From: Micromonospora chokoriensis
GTDB lineage: Bacteria; Actinomycetota; Actinomycetes; Mycobacteriales; Micromonosporaceae
Direction of reading: 5' to 3'
Assembly (NCBI RefSeq): GCF_900091505.1
Contig: NZ_LT607409.1
Coordinates: 1,364,001 to 1,428,000, forward strand
DNA length: 64,000 nt
The notes below the pieces were generated by a model. It was not told where the DNA came from. It saw nothing but the letters and a program-made list of their open reading frames with translations, and ran no database searches. The translations under genes were made by a program, and so were the position numbers. Positions 42,416 to 49,615 of this stretch are shown piece by piece (positions within the stretch are counted from its first letter, which is position 1; the number at the start of each line of letters is the position of its first letter).

Positions 42416-42455
42416 GATATGACTCAGAGGCATATCTATGACTCCGAGTCATATC
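42416..42455. promoter_or_regulatory. AT-richer repeat cluster upstream of the flavin reductase fusion
   Basis: GATATGACTCAGAG (42416-42429) and CTCCGAGTCATATC (42442-42455) form 14-nt arms with one mismatch. The loop contains a third related copy (CTATGACTCCGAG, direct orientation). The stretch is much less GC-rich than its surroundings and lies about 80 nt upstream of the fusion gene's start. It looks like an operator for an unidentified regulator. Confidence 0.5.
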
Positions 42456-42499
42456 GCTTGTGGTGCCATGGCGGCCGCGGTGCTCCGGGGCATTGCACA

Positions 42500-42718
42500 T
42501 CACCACCGACCGCCGTTCGCGCGCCAGGTCTGCGCCGGGGTCAGCCAACCGGCCCGGCCCGGTCGCGGCATGGCCACCGTCGGCCCGACCGCCCACGCAG
42601 GCGGCCGAGCGGGCACGCCCGGCGATCCCTCCGCGCCCGGCACCGCCGTCGGTTCTGCCGGCTTCCTCCTCCGGTACGACCACCGCGACCCGTTCCTGCC
42701 CCGGATGAACCCGAACAT
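42500..42718 (-). CDS. Small basic protein with WLTPAQ motif
   Basis: A 72-residue basic protein: MFGFIRGRNGSRWSYRRRKP, a Pro/Ala/Gly-rich centre, then PGRAGWLTPAQTWRANGGRW at the end. The terminal motif recalls small actinobacterial proteins of unknown function encoded near DUF5753 regulators. ATG 42718 has a strong site AGGAGGA 8 nt upstream, the main reason to call it real. It reads away from the intact HTH gene. Confidence 0.55.
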   Translation of the reverse strand: MFGFIRGRNGSRWSYRRRKPAEPTAVPGAEGSPGVPARPPAWAVGPTVAMPRPGRAGWLTPAQTWRANGGRW

Positions 42719-42915
42719 GGCTGACTCCTCCTGCTCGACGAGGGCCGCCCCGGCCGGGGGATGACCGGGGCGGCCCGAACGCAGGACCCGATCGCCGGGA
42801 CGTCGCCTCCACCGGCCGGGCCGCGTGCCCTCCACCCTGGACGGAAGGGCGCGGACACGGGAGGATTCCAGGGCTTACTACACAGTGCAGTCGCGTACTT
42901 ACCGGAGAGGTAAGG

Positions 42916-43701
42916 ATGAACGTCGAAATGTGGGTACGGGCGTTGAAGGCCGCCCGGGCCGGTGCCGAGGTGTCCCAGGAGGCGTTGGCGACCGCCACGA
43001 GGTGGAGTCCCTCCACGGTGGCGGCCATCGAGACCGGCCGACGCCGACCGACCATGGAGTTCGCGGTCGCCGCCGACGAAGCCCTGGCAACCGGCGGCCT
43101 CCTCGCGGAACTGTTGAGGGCCGCCGATCAGCAGCGGTTACCGACCTGGTTCGTCCCGTGGCGCGCCCATGAGGAGCAGGCGATCCGGCTCTGCGAATTC
43201 GAGCCGTGCCTCATTCCGGGGCTCCTGCAAACCGAGGCCTATGCCCGAGCGGTCATTTCCGCTGGTGGCCTGAACCCGACCAAGGTGGTGGACGAGTTGG
43301 TCGCGGTTCGGATGGATCGACAGCAGGTGTGGCAGCGGGCGGAGTCGCCGCAATGCGTCTTCGTCCTGGACGAGACGGCTCTACGCCGCCCGGTCGGCGG
43401 CCCGGCGGTACTGGACGCACAACTCGGTCGGCTGATGGAACTCGCCGTCCTGCCGAGCGTCAGACTGCACGTCGTGCCACTCGACGCGGGAGCACACGTC
43501 GGATTGACCGGCGGCTTTCTACTCGCCGAACTGCCCGACGGGGAACGGGTCACCTATGTCGAGGACGTCGCTCGTGGACACGTCATCGACGACCCAGACG
43601 TCGTGCGCCTGATTGGCCGGAAATGGGATAGCCTGCTCGGCGAAGCACTCTCCACCGGCGCCTCGCTGGATCTGATCCGGAAGCTGAAGGTGACACCATG
43701 A
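42916..43701 (+). CDS. XRE helix-turn-helix regulator with DUF5753 domain
   Basis: A 261-residue intact regulator. An N-terminal helix-turn-helix (residues 8-65, EVSQEALATATRWSPSTVAA and IETGRRRPTMEFA) precedes the DUF5753 domain (WFVPWRAHEEQAIRLCEFEP, LIPGLLQTEAYARAVIS, HVVPLDAGAHVGLTGGF). It forms the standard pair with the DUF397 gene, overlapping as ATGA. Such pairs regulate development or secondary metabolism in streptomycetes. ATG 42916 is preceded by GGAGAGGTAAGG. It is the intact counterpart of the eroded pair at 11.6-12.3 kb. Confidence 0.92.
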   Translation: MNVEMWVRALKAARAGAEVSQEALATATRWSPSTVAAIETGRRRPTMEFAVAADEALATGGLLAELLRAADQQRLPTWFVPWRAHEEQAIRLCEFEPCLIPGLLQTEAYARAVISAGGLNPTKVVDELVAVRMDRQQVWQRAESPQCVFVLDETALRRPVGGPAVLDAQLGRLMELAVLPSVRLHVVPLDAGAHVGLTGGFLLAELPDGERVTYVEDVARGHVIDDPDVVRLIGRKWDSLLGEALSTGASLDLIRKLKVTP

Positions 43702-43904
43702 CTATTCTTCAACCCCGGTGGCGGACGTCGACCAGGTCTGGCGACACGGGCGGTGCCTGCGTCGAGGTGGCGGACAACCTGCCCGGCATGGTGCTGGTTC
43801 GGGACAGCAAGGATCGCTCCGGTCCGGTCCTCACCTTCGCTCCGGCCGCGTGGCGCGGCTTCGTCGTCGATGCTGCCCAGGCGGCGGGTCGCCGCGCCGG
43901 TTAG
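43698..43904 (+). CDS. DUF397 domain-containing protein
   Basis: A 68-residue DUF397 protein: WRTSTRSGDTGGACVEVADN, MVLVRDSKDRSGPVLTF, then AAWRGFVVDAAQ. It overlaps the upstream DUF5753 gene by 4 nt (ATGA), so the two are made together. It converges on, and overlaps by 4 nt, the ABC permease gene on the other strand. DUF397 partners are thought to bind and modulate the DUF5753 regulator (family knowledge). Confidence 0.93.
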   Translation: MTILQPRWRTSTRSGDTGGACVEVADNLPGMVLVRDSKDRSGPVLTFAPAAWRGFVVDAAQAAGRRAG

Positions 43905-45604
43905 CGGCGCGGCGTGATCGTGGCCAGCAACTCGGGCAGCCGACGGTCCAACACGTCGCCGGCCAGGTACGCGCCCAGCAGCGCCGCGCCCGACCCGTAT
44001 GCCGTGCCGACCGGCAGGGCCAGCCAGAGCCAGGCGTCCCCGAGCAGCGCGGCGGCCACCACCATCGGCACCGCCGCGACCGCCGACACGAGCATGGTCA
44101 CCAGGGTGAGCAGCCCCTTCGTGAGGCCCGCGCCGCTGTTCATCGCGAACGGGTTGCTCGTCTCCGGCAGCGAGTACGCCCCGAGCACCGAGACGAAGCT
44201 GTTCACCGCCAGCCCCGCGCCGTAGGTGGCGACCAGGCTGCCGAACGTGAGCCCGATCCAACCCGGTCGACTGAGCAGCACCGACAGCACCACTGACACG
44301 AACGCCAGCATCGGCAGCACGTACAGCGAGAAGGCGGTCATCCGCGCCCGCAGTTCCACCCGACCGGGCACCCCGGCCACCACGTTCGCGGCGTACGCGC
44401 TGCCGTCGAAGCCGAACTGGTTGGCCAGGGTGGCGGCGGCGAGCACACCCACGAGAACCATAGAGATGCTGACCACGACCGGTGAGCTGTCGCTGGCAGC
44501 CGCCGTCAACCCCCCGCCCTCCATGGCCGCGAAGTCCCCGCCCGTGACGTTGACGAACACGGGCACGAAGATGCCGACCACCGCGATCGTGATCAGGTTG
44601 GCCCGGCGGCGGGCGTCCCGCCACCAGTACCGGGCCTCCCGGGCGACCAGCGCGCCGAAGCGGTCCCGGCGGGCCCAGCCGGTGGCACGGGGGAACAGTT
44701 GGGCGACGGCCCCACCGGCCGCGCCGCGCCGCGTGGGGGCCTTGCCGGCGCTCGCCGCGCCCACCATGGCCGATTCGAGCGACCGGGACCACCAGGCCAG
44801 CAGGGCGCCGAGCGCCACCACCGTGATCAGCAGTTTCACCGGTGCCGCCCACACCCGTCCCTGGGCCACGTCGATGCCGGCCGTCCACGGTGCGCCGAGC
44901 GGCGTCCAGCCGATCACTGTCGCCGCGCCGGTCAGCCGGGTCCAGTCCGTCTCCTGCAGCGCGGCGAGACCGAAGATCTGCAACGGGCCGAGAAGTGCGG
45001 CGACCACGGCCAGCAGCACGGCCGCCAGGTCCCGGACCCGCCGCGACCGCAGCATCGTGGCGAACGCGCTGGTCACCGCCCGGCTGGCGGCCACGCAGAG
45101 CAGCAGCCCCGCGACCACACCGACCACGGCCACCAACCCCGCCGACCAGCCGCCCAGCGACCAGGAGGTGAGCACCAGCCCGAACGTCGCGACCAGCACC
45201 GCCAACACCGGAACGCTGAGCAGAGCCGCCGCGAACAGGCCGGTCACCAACGTGCGGCGCGACAACGGCAGCAGCGCGAACCGGGCCGGGTCCAGTGTCT
45301 CGTCCACACCGAAGAAGACCAGTGGCAGGAGCAGCCAGCCGAGGACCAGCAGGCCCCCGCCCGCCGCACCGACCAGCACCGCGTACCGGCCGTCGCCGGT
45401 CAGGCCGGGCAGGGCGAAGAGGAAGAAGCCGCTGACGGCGAACCAGAGCCCGAGCAGCGCGCCACCGATGAACAGTGCGATCCGCCAGCCCTGACCCCGG
45501 AAGCTGTTGCCCATCACCCGCAGCTTCAGCCGCACGAAGTGCCGGGCGGAGACCGTGCGTACGGGCGCGGTGGGCCCGGCGTCCGTCCTCACCGCGACAG
45601 CCAC
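43901..45604 (-). CDS. ABC exporter permease
   Basis: A 567-residue membrane protein with about 12 helices, a large integral permease of the ABC-2 type seen in actinobacteria. LVAREARYWWRDARRRANLI is a conserved cytosolic loop before the second bundle. It starts inside the end of the ATP-binding gene (16-nt overlap), so the two subunits are coupled. The substrate is unknown; drug, lipid or peptide export are possible. Confidence 0.85.
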   Translation of the reverse strand: MAVAVRTDAGPTAPVRTVSARHFVRLKLRVMGNSFRGQGWRIALFIGGALLGLWFAVSGFFLFALPGLTGDGRYAVLVGAAGGGLLVLGWLLLPLVFFGVDETLDPARFALLPLSRRTLVTGLFAAALLSVPVLAVLVATFGLVLTSWSLGGWSAGLVAVVGVVAGLLLCVAASRAVTSAFATMLRSRRVRDLAAVLLAVVAALLGPLQIFGLAALQETDWTRLTGAATVIGWTPLGAPWTAGIDVAQGRVWAAPVKLLITVVALGALLAWWSRSLESAMVGAASAGKAPTRRGAAGGAVAQLFPRATGWARRDRFGALVAREARYWWRDARRRANLITIAVVGIFVPVFVNVTGGDFAAMEGGGLTAAASDSSPVVVSISMVLVGVLAAATLANQFGFDGSAYAANVVAGVPGRVELRARMTAFSLYVLPMLAFVSVVLSVLLSRPGWIGLTFGSLVATYGAGLAVNSFVSVLGAYSLPETSNPFAMNSGAGLTKGLLTLVTMLVSAVAAVPMVVAAALLGDAWLWLALPVGTAYGSGAALLGAYLAGDVLDRRLPELLATITPRR

Positions 45605-46353
45605 GACAGCTCCTCGCCCGTAGCAGTGCGCCCGCCGACCACCTCGACGAACACCTGCTCCAGCGAGCGGTCACCGCGGACCTCGCCGATCGTCCCGACC
45701 CGTTTGATGGTGCCGGCGGCCAGGATCGCCACGTGCGAGCAGAGCCGCTCGACGACCTCCATCACGTGACTGGAGAAGACCACGGTGCCTCCGCCGGCCG
45801 CGTACCTGCTGAGAATGTCGCGAATCAGCGCGGCGGACACCGGGTCGACCGCCTCGAACGGTTCGTCCAGCACCAGCACTCGGGGGCCGTGCAGCAACGC
45901 GCAGGCCAGGCCGATCTTCTTCTTCATGCCCGCCGAGTAGTCCACCACCAACGTCCGGCCGGCGTCGCCGAGCGCCAGCACGTCCATCAGCTCCGCGGCC
46001 CGCTGGTCGACCACCGCCGGGTCCATCCCCCGCAACAACCCGTTGTACGCGAGCAGCTCCGCCCCGGTCAGCCGGTCGAACAGGCGTACCCCGTCGGGCA
46101 TCACGCCCAACAGCCGCTTCGCGGCGACCGGGTCCTGCCAGATGTCCTGCCCGAGCACCTGGGCCGAACCGGCGTCCGGCCGCAACAGCCCGACCGCCAT
46201 CGACAGGGTGGTGGTCTTGCCGGCGCCGTTCGGACCGAGCAGCCCGTAGAAGGAGCCGGCGGGAACGTCCAGGTCGACGCCGGCCACCGCGATCGTGCCG
46301 TCGAACCGCTTGGCCAGGCCACGCAAGGCGAGCGCGGGGTGCTCAACAGTCAT
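45589..46353 (-). CDS. ABC transporter ATP-binding protein
   Basis: A 254-residue ATPase. Walker A is GPNGAGKTTTLS, the signature reads YSAGMKKKIGLA (a common variant of LSGGQ), Walker B is VLVLDEPFEAVD, and VVFSSHVMEVVERLC carries the H-loop. It powers the permease encoded directly downstream. GTG is not needed; ATG 46353 is the first codon of the frame. Confidence 0.93.
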   Translation of the reverse strand: MTVEHPALALRGLAKRFDGTIAVAGVDLDVPAGSFYGLLGPNGAGKTTTLSMAVGLLRPDAGSAQVLGQDIWQDPVAAKRLLGVMPDGVRLFDRLTGAELLAYNGLLRGMDPAVVDQRAAELMDVLALGDAGRTLVVDYSAGMKKKIGLACALLHGPRVLVLDEPFEAVDPVSAALIRDILSRYAAGGGTVVFSSHVMEVVERLCSHVAILAAGTIKRVGTIGEVRGDRSLEQVFVEVVGGRTATGEELSWLSR

Positions 46354-46438
46354 GCGTCGACGCTATCCGGCGACTGCCAGTTCCGCCGTCCGGCGGCCGG
46401 CGGACCGGGATCATCCTGAGGTCGTAGATGTCGGCGGG

Positions 46439-46455
46439 TACTTCTGAAGTAGTAT
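46439..46455 (+). promoter_or_regulatory. Palindromic operator overlapping a -10 box of the RelE-like operon
   Basis: TACTTCTGAAGTA (46439-46451) is a perfect 6+1+6 palindrome. It runs into TAGTAT (46450-46455), a good -10 box, which ends 7 nt before the antitoxin GTG, so the mRNA is probably leaderless. Binding of the palindrome by the antitoxin would block this promoter (inference). Confidence 0.5.
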
Positions 46456-46462
46456 TGATGTC

Positions 46463-46930
46463 GTGTCGATGCCCTCGGAGTCCGTGTCGTTTTCGGAGCT
46501 GCTGCGCCAGCCCTCCGAGACGGCGGACCGGCTCTCTCGCGCTCGCGCGGTACGGCTGCGCCGCAGGGACGCCGCTGACCTTGTGCTGATGTCCGCTGAC
46601 CGAGCGGCAGCGGAGGGTGAGGTGGTGGATCTGACCACGCGGCTACTCGCCAGCGTCGCCCGCCGGGACCCGACCCTGGTGCGTGAGTCATTGCCTACCG
46701 TGCTGCCGTGGGTGCGCTTTCTCCCAGCGAAGGATCTCGAGCAGATGGCTGGCGAGTTTGTCGCGACGGCGGAGGCTGCCGCCGCGATCGGTAATACTGC
46801 GGCGATCTCACAGTTGCTTACCGAGTGGCGGCACACTGCCGAAATTCACGCGGACCCTGACCTCCACCGGATTCTGGCCGAGCCGAGCTCCGATGACTTC
46901 GGGCCGGTGGCGTGCCCGTCTGGCGAGTGA
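46463..46930 (+). CDS. Phd/YefM-like antitoxin
   Basis: A 155-residue protein. The first 60 residues match the Phd/YefM fold (VSFSELLRQPSETADRLSRA, VRLRRRDAADLVLMSADRA). The helical remainder, rich in Leu and Glu, probably contacts the toxin. It starts with GTG 46463 (ATG two codons later is possible) right after a -10 box. Its stop overlaps the toxin GTG. Longer than classical Phd because of an extra helical domain. Confidence 0.75.
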   Translation: MSMPSESVSFSELLRQPSETADRLSRARAVRLRRRDAADLVLMSADRAAAEGEVVDLTTRLLASVARRDPTLVRESLPTVLPWVRFLPAKDLEQMAGEFVATAEAAAAIGNTAAISQLLTEWRHTAEIHADPDLHRILAEPSSDDFGPVACPSGE

Positions 46931-47280
46931 ACGCCAAGCGAGGCGACCGTGCGGCGCCACCGCCGCGCCTGGGCGGCTACAGTCTGCGATTCGCCACGAA
47001 CGATGCGGCCAAGGGTTGGGAAGATCTGTGTCGGCAGGCCGCCGCCAACACGCGCGCTGCGTTCGACGCCATCGAAGCCAACCCTTGTCCCTCCCCGCCA
47101 ACCACCAGACAACACCCCCTCAAGGGCGCTCTCGCTACTGCCGGGCACAACGGGAAGACGCTGCCGCAGTGGCAGTACGAGGTCACCGCAGGCGGTCGCA
47201 TCTGGTACCTCCCCGACCACGACACCCGTACCTGCTGGATCAAACACGCCGGCACCGGCCATCCCAAGATCACCGACTAG
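46927..47280 (+). CDS. RelE/ParE-like toxin
   Basis: A 117-residue basic protein. GGYSLRFATNDAAKGWEDL, then HPLKGALATAGHNGKTLPQW and YEVTAGGRIWYLPDHDTRTC, match a small actinobacterial toxin family related to RelE/ParE. GTG 46927 overlaps the antitoxin stop (GTGA), giving MNAKRGDRAA; a GTG at 46912 would add five residues. Such toxins cleave mRNA on ribosomes or inhibit gyrase; which applies here is unknown. Confidence 0.7.
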   Translation: MNAKRGDRAAPPPRLGGYSLRFATNDAAKGWEDLCRQAAANTRAAFDAIEANPCPSPPTTRQHPLKGALATAGHNGKTLPQWQYEVTAGGRIWYLPDHDTRTCWIKHAGTGHPKITD

Positions 47281-47437
47281 GTCCTCTGTCCATAGGCGTT
47301 GGTGACCGGGTATGCCTGTATATCGCCCAGGTGATCTACATGCCCAGACGGAGTCCCTCCGGGACGTTGTAGACCCCTGACGACGGCACCAGCGGTTGAT
47401 CAGTTCCAGATGGCTGACCCGGAGTGGATCACAGTGG

Positions 47438-47830
47438 TCAGAGTCCGTGGAACGGGTGCTGACGACCGTTCTCGCGCTCCCACTCGATCACGGCACGCGT
47501 ACGGTCCGGGTCCTCGGCGAGCAGCCGCCAGTACTGGGCCACGACCCGGCGGACTTCCGGAAGGGGGTAGTGGGCTTTGAGCACATCCCGCCAGAGATTC
47601 TGCAGGTCAACGCCCCCGGAGCTGAGCTCCGCAGCCCAGGCATTGCCCTCCCAGCTCTCGCTCTCCTTCCGCCCAGCCGAAATGTCCTCCAGATCGGCCA
47701 ACAGGTCGAGGCAGAGCTCATGCACCACCTGGATGTCGTCTGTCAACCACATACCGAGGCAGGCAAGCCGCCGGTCCGTGGAGCGGTACTCCGCGACTCG
47801 CTCCTTCGACCAGTGGAACTCGATGCTCAC
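47438..47830 (-). CDS. Predicted immunity protein for the EndoU toxin
   Basis: A 130-residue acidic protein (SIEFHWSKERVAEYRSTDRR ... VQVVHELCLDLLADLEDIS-like region and VVAQYWRLLAEDPDRTRAV) with no family I recognise. It starts with GTG 47830, overlapping the EndoU gene stop as GTGA, the standard arrangement of a toxin followed by its antidote. The acidic content contrasts with the basic toxin. The immunity role is inferred from position only. Confidence 0.6.
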   Translation of the reverse strand: MSIEFHWSKERVAEYRSTDRRLACLGMWLTDDIQVVHELCLDLLADLEDISAGRKESESWEGNAWAAELSSGGVDLQNLWRDVLKAHYPLPEVRRVVAQYWRLLAEDPDRTRAVIEWERENGRQHPFHGL

Positions 47831-48330
47831 GGAGTGCCTCCAGGAAGAGTGGGGAAACCGTGGGCGAGGTTATCGGTCTCCGGATCGTAGAAGCCTTTCA
47901 GATGGACACCGTTGAACTTGCCCGACCACCGTCCAGTTTCTGGGTCCTTCACGACATCGGGCGAGTGGAACCCCCGGGTGATCGCGTTGTCGACGTCCTC
48001 AGGTGTCCAGTGGTCAGGGAAGAAGGTGCTACCGCCGCGCTTCTCCCGCCATTCACCGTTGCGCCGGTTCAACATCGCAACCCTGGCGTTGTAGACGCCG
48101 GTGCGGTTATCCCGCTTCGTCACCTTGATGACCTTTGCGCCCGGTGGGTCGATGCCGCCAGGGCGGTGGTGCCAACCTGAGGCTCGCCCGTCCCGTTCGC
48201 CCAGCAGAGTGTGCCGGAGACGCTCCGGCGTCATGCCGTCCGTTCGCTGCCCACGTCGCGCTCGCCCGCGCTGTTTGCGCAGGTGGGACAGAGCAGCCCG
48301 GATGAACTTTCCGCGGGCTCGCTTACCCAT
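47827..48330 (-). CDS. EndoU-type ribonuclease toxin
   Basis: A 167-residue basic protein. About 45 Arg/Lys-rich residues precede a bacterial EndoU nuclease domain: SGWHHRPGGIDPPGAKVIKV (catalytic His region), GVYNARVAML, EKRGGSTFFPDHWTPEDVD, then GKFNGVHLKGFYDPETD and FPTLPG. EndoU domains form the toxic tips of many polymorphic toxins and cut RNA, often tRNA. Its ATG lies 8 nt inside the preceding gene, and no ribosome site is visible, so it probably depends on coupled translation. It is unusual in being a separate small protein and not the C-terminus of a large one. Confidence 0.82.
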   Translation of the reverse strand: MGKRARGKFIRAALSHLRKQRGRARRGQRTDGMTPERLRHTLLGERDGRASGWHHRPGGIDPPGAKVIKVTKRDNRTGVYNARVAMLNRRNGEWREKRGGSTFFPDHWTPEDVDNAITRGFHSPDVVKDPETGRWSGKFNGVHLKGFYDPETDNLAHGFPTLPGGTP

Positions 48331-48817
48331 CGAGGAGCGCGCCGATCACCTCGTCGATCAGCAGGCCGACGATCTCACGGGTGATCATCTGGAAGATCGG
48401 GATCTCCGCGAGGGTGGCGCCGAACGTGGCAGCTGCGGTCGCCACCGCCTGCGCGATCTGGACGCCGAGAATCACCAACTGAACGATGACCTGGATCTTC
48501 AACGCCAGCACGATGGCTCCGACGATCATCAGCCCGGTGCCGGCGAGGGTTGCCGCCAGCGCGCCGTCCTCCAGGACCCGCACCGGGCCGTCCTGCTCGG
48601 TCCAGTACCGCTGGAAGGCATCGATGTCGGCACCGGTGTTGCTCGCCGCGACCGGCTGGGCCGCCTGTGCCGCCTCCGCGGTCAACGTCTGCAGGGTGCC
48701 GCTGAAGGCCAGCCAGCGCTGGCCCATCTCGACCAGGGCCGTCTCGTCCGCCTGCGGCCAGTCGTACCCGATCATGCTGAGGAAGGTGGCCAGCTCGCCC
48801 GGCAGTTGCAGTCCCAT
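48323..48817 (-). CDS. CpnT-N/WXG100-like secretion-targeting protein
   Basis: A 164-residue protein. The opening LQLPGELATFLSMIGYDWP and ETALVEMGQRWLAFSGTLQT match the N-terminal WXG100-like domain of large actinobacterial polymorphic toxins such as CpnT. The second half is hydrophobic (GLMIVGAIVLALKIQVIVQL) and ends at ALLDG. In CpnT-like toxins this module is followed by a linker and toxin domain in one chain; here the toxin is a separate overlapping frame. It targets type VII export in relatives (family knowledge). Confidence 0.75.
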   Translation of the reverse strand: MGLQLPGELATFLSMIGYDWPQADETALVEMGQRWLAFSGTLQTLTAEAAQAAQPVAASNTGADIDAFQRYWTEQDGPVRVLEDGALAATLAGTGLMIVGAIVLALKIQVIVQLVILGVQIAQAVATAAATFGATLAEIPIFQMITREIVGLLIDEVIGALLDG

Positions 48818-48823
48818 GTCAGC

Positions 48824-49144
48824 TCACCCCAACTGCTGGCCGAGCCCGGCCAGGCGCTCCGCGACGGCTCGCTCGTCCTCGTCGATCAGGTGCGCCATCC
48901 GGTTGAGGTCGACGCCGACCACGCCGAGTTCCTCGATCGCGGACTCGAAGCACTCGGCGGCGTACGCGGTCACCTCTTCGCAGGCGGCGCCGATCAGGCT
49001 GCCGATGTCGTCGCCGCCCCAGGGAGCGCCGAATCCCTGGAGGTCGGCCAGGAACGTGCGCAGCTCGGTGAGGAAACGGTCGGAGACGTCCTGCAGGTTG
49101 GTGCCGGCGTCGCGTAGCCCGTCCGGGTCGACGACCCGGGCCAT
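48824..49144 (-). CDS. WXG100-like small helical protein
   Basis: A 106-residue helical protein: ARVVDPDGLRDAGTNLQDVS, a turn with APWGGDDIG resembling the WxG hinge, and a second helix region ending LAGLGQQLG. It resembles ESX-associated (EspC-like) partners that accompany toxin genes. ATG 49144 overlaps nothing; it lies 1 nt after the YbaB-like gene and 6 nt before the CpnT-N-like gene, indicating an operon. Confidence 0.68.
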   Translation of the reverse strand: MARVVDPDGLRDAGTNLQDVSDRFLTELRTFLADLQGFGAPWGGDDIGSLIGAACEEVTAYAAECFESAIEELGVVGVDLNRMAHLIDEDERAVAERLAGLGQQLG

Positions 49145-49145
49145 C

Positions 49146-49559
49146 TCAGGGCCGCCTGCCGGAGGAGAGCCGTGCCTGGACGTCGCCGAGAGTGTCGATG
49201 ATCCCCTGCAACTGCGGCACCGCGCTGCGCTGCACCTCGCGCAGTTGCTCCAGCAACGCCGTCGTGTCCGGTGCGCCAGCGACGCCGGCCAGGGCCCCAC
49301 GGAGGTCCGTCAGGGCGGAGTTGGTGGCCGCACGAACGTGCTCGGCGAGGATCTCCGAGGGCTCTCGCATCAATCGGGGGTCGATCCAGACCGATTCGAT
49401 CTGTCCACCCGGGATCGCCACTACCCGGACCATGCCGTCGGCAGCCTCCCCGGTGCCCTGCACGACCGGCGCCGCTTCCGCCGCGCTGCCTGCGTCGCTG
49501 CGGCCAAGTGTCGACAGCAGCTCAGAGATCGTTCTATTCACATCCGAGGGGTACGCCAC
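49146..49559 (-). CDS. YbaB/EbfC-like protein heading the toxin cassette
   Basis: A 137-residue protein. The central DGMVRVVAIPGGQIESVWID strand pattern resembles the YbaB/EbfC fold, with helices on both sides (SEILAEHVRAATNSALTDL). Such proteins commonly sit at the head of WXG100 toxin operons in actinobacteria. GTG 49559 follows a TACACT -10 box by 6 nt, so it may be leaderless; a GTG at 49541 is an alternative start. Its biochemical role is unknown. Confidence 0.7.
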   Translation of the reverse strand: MAYPSDVNRTISELLSTLGRSDAGSAAEAAPVVQGTGEAADGMVRVVAIPGGQIESVWIDPRLMREPSEILAEHVRAATNSALTDLRGALAGVAGAPDTTALLEQLREVQRSAVPQLQGIIDTLGDVQARLSSGRRP

Positions 49560-49565
49560 GAACGC

Positions 49566-49571
49566 AGTGTA
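49566..49571 (-). promoter_or_regulatory. Probable -10 box of the toxin cassette
   Basis: TACACT on the minus strand ends 6 nt before GTG 49559, the spacing expected for leaderless actinobacterial promoters. No convincing -35 element is seen. Confidence 0.4.
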
Positions 49572-49615
49572 GTAATTCCCTCACCGGGCCTCAGCCCCGG
49601 AACGGCACCCGAAGG

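Noticed and set aside
42438-42764. Plus-strand frame opposite the WLTPAQ protein
   Set aside because: No ribosome site; the minus-strand frame has a strong AGGAGGA and a family-like ending.
46439-49571. Prophage or genomic island
   Set aside because: No integrase, attachment-site repeat, tRNA or transposase flanks the toxin genes, and codon use looks like the surroundings.
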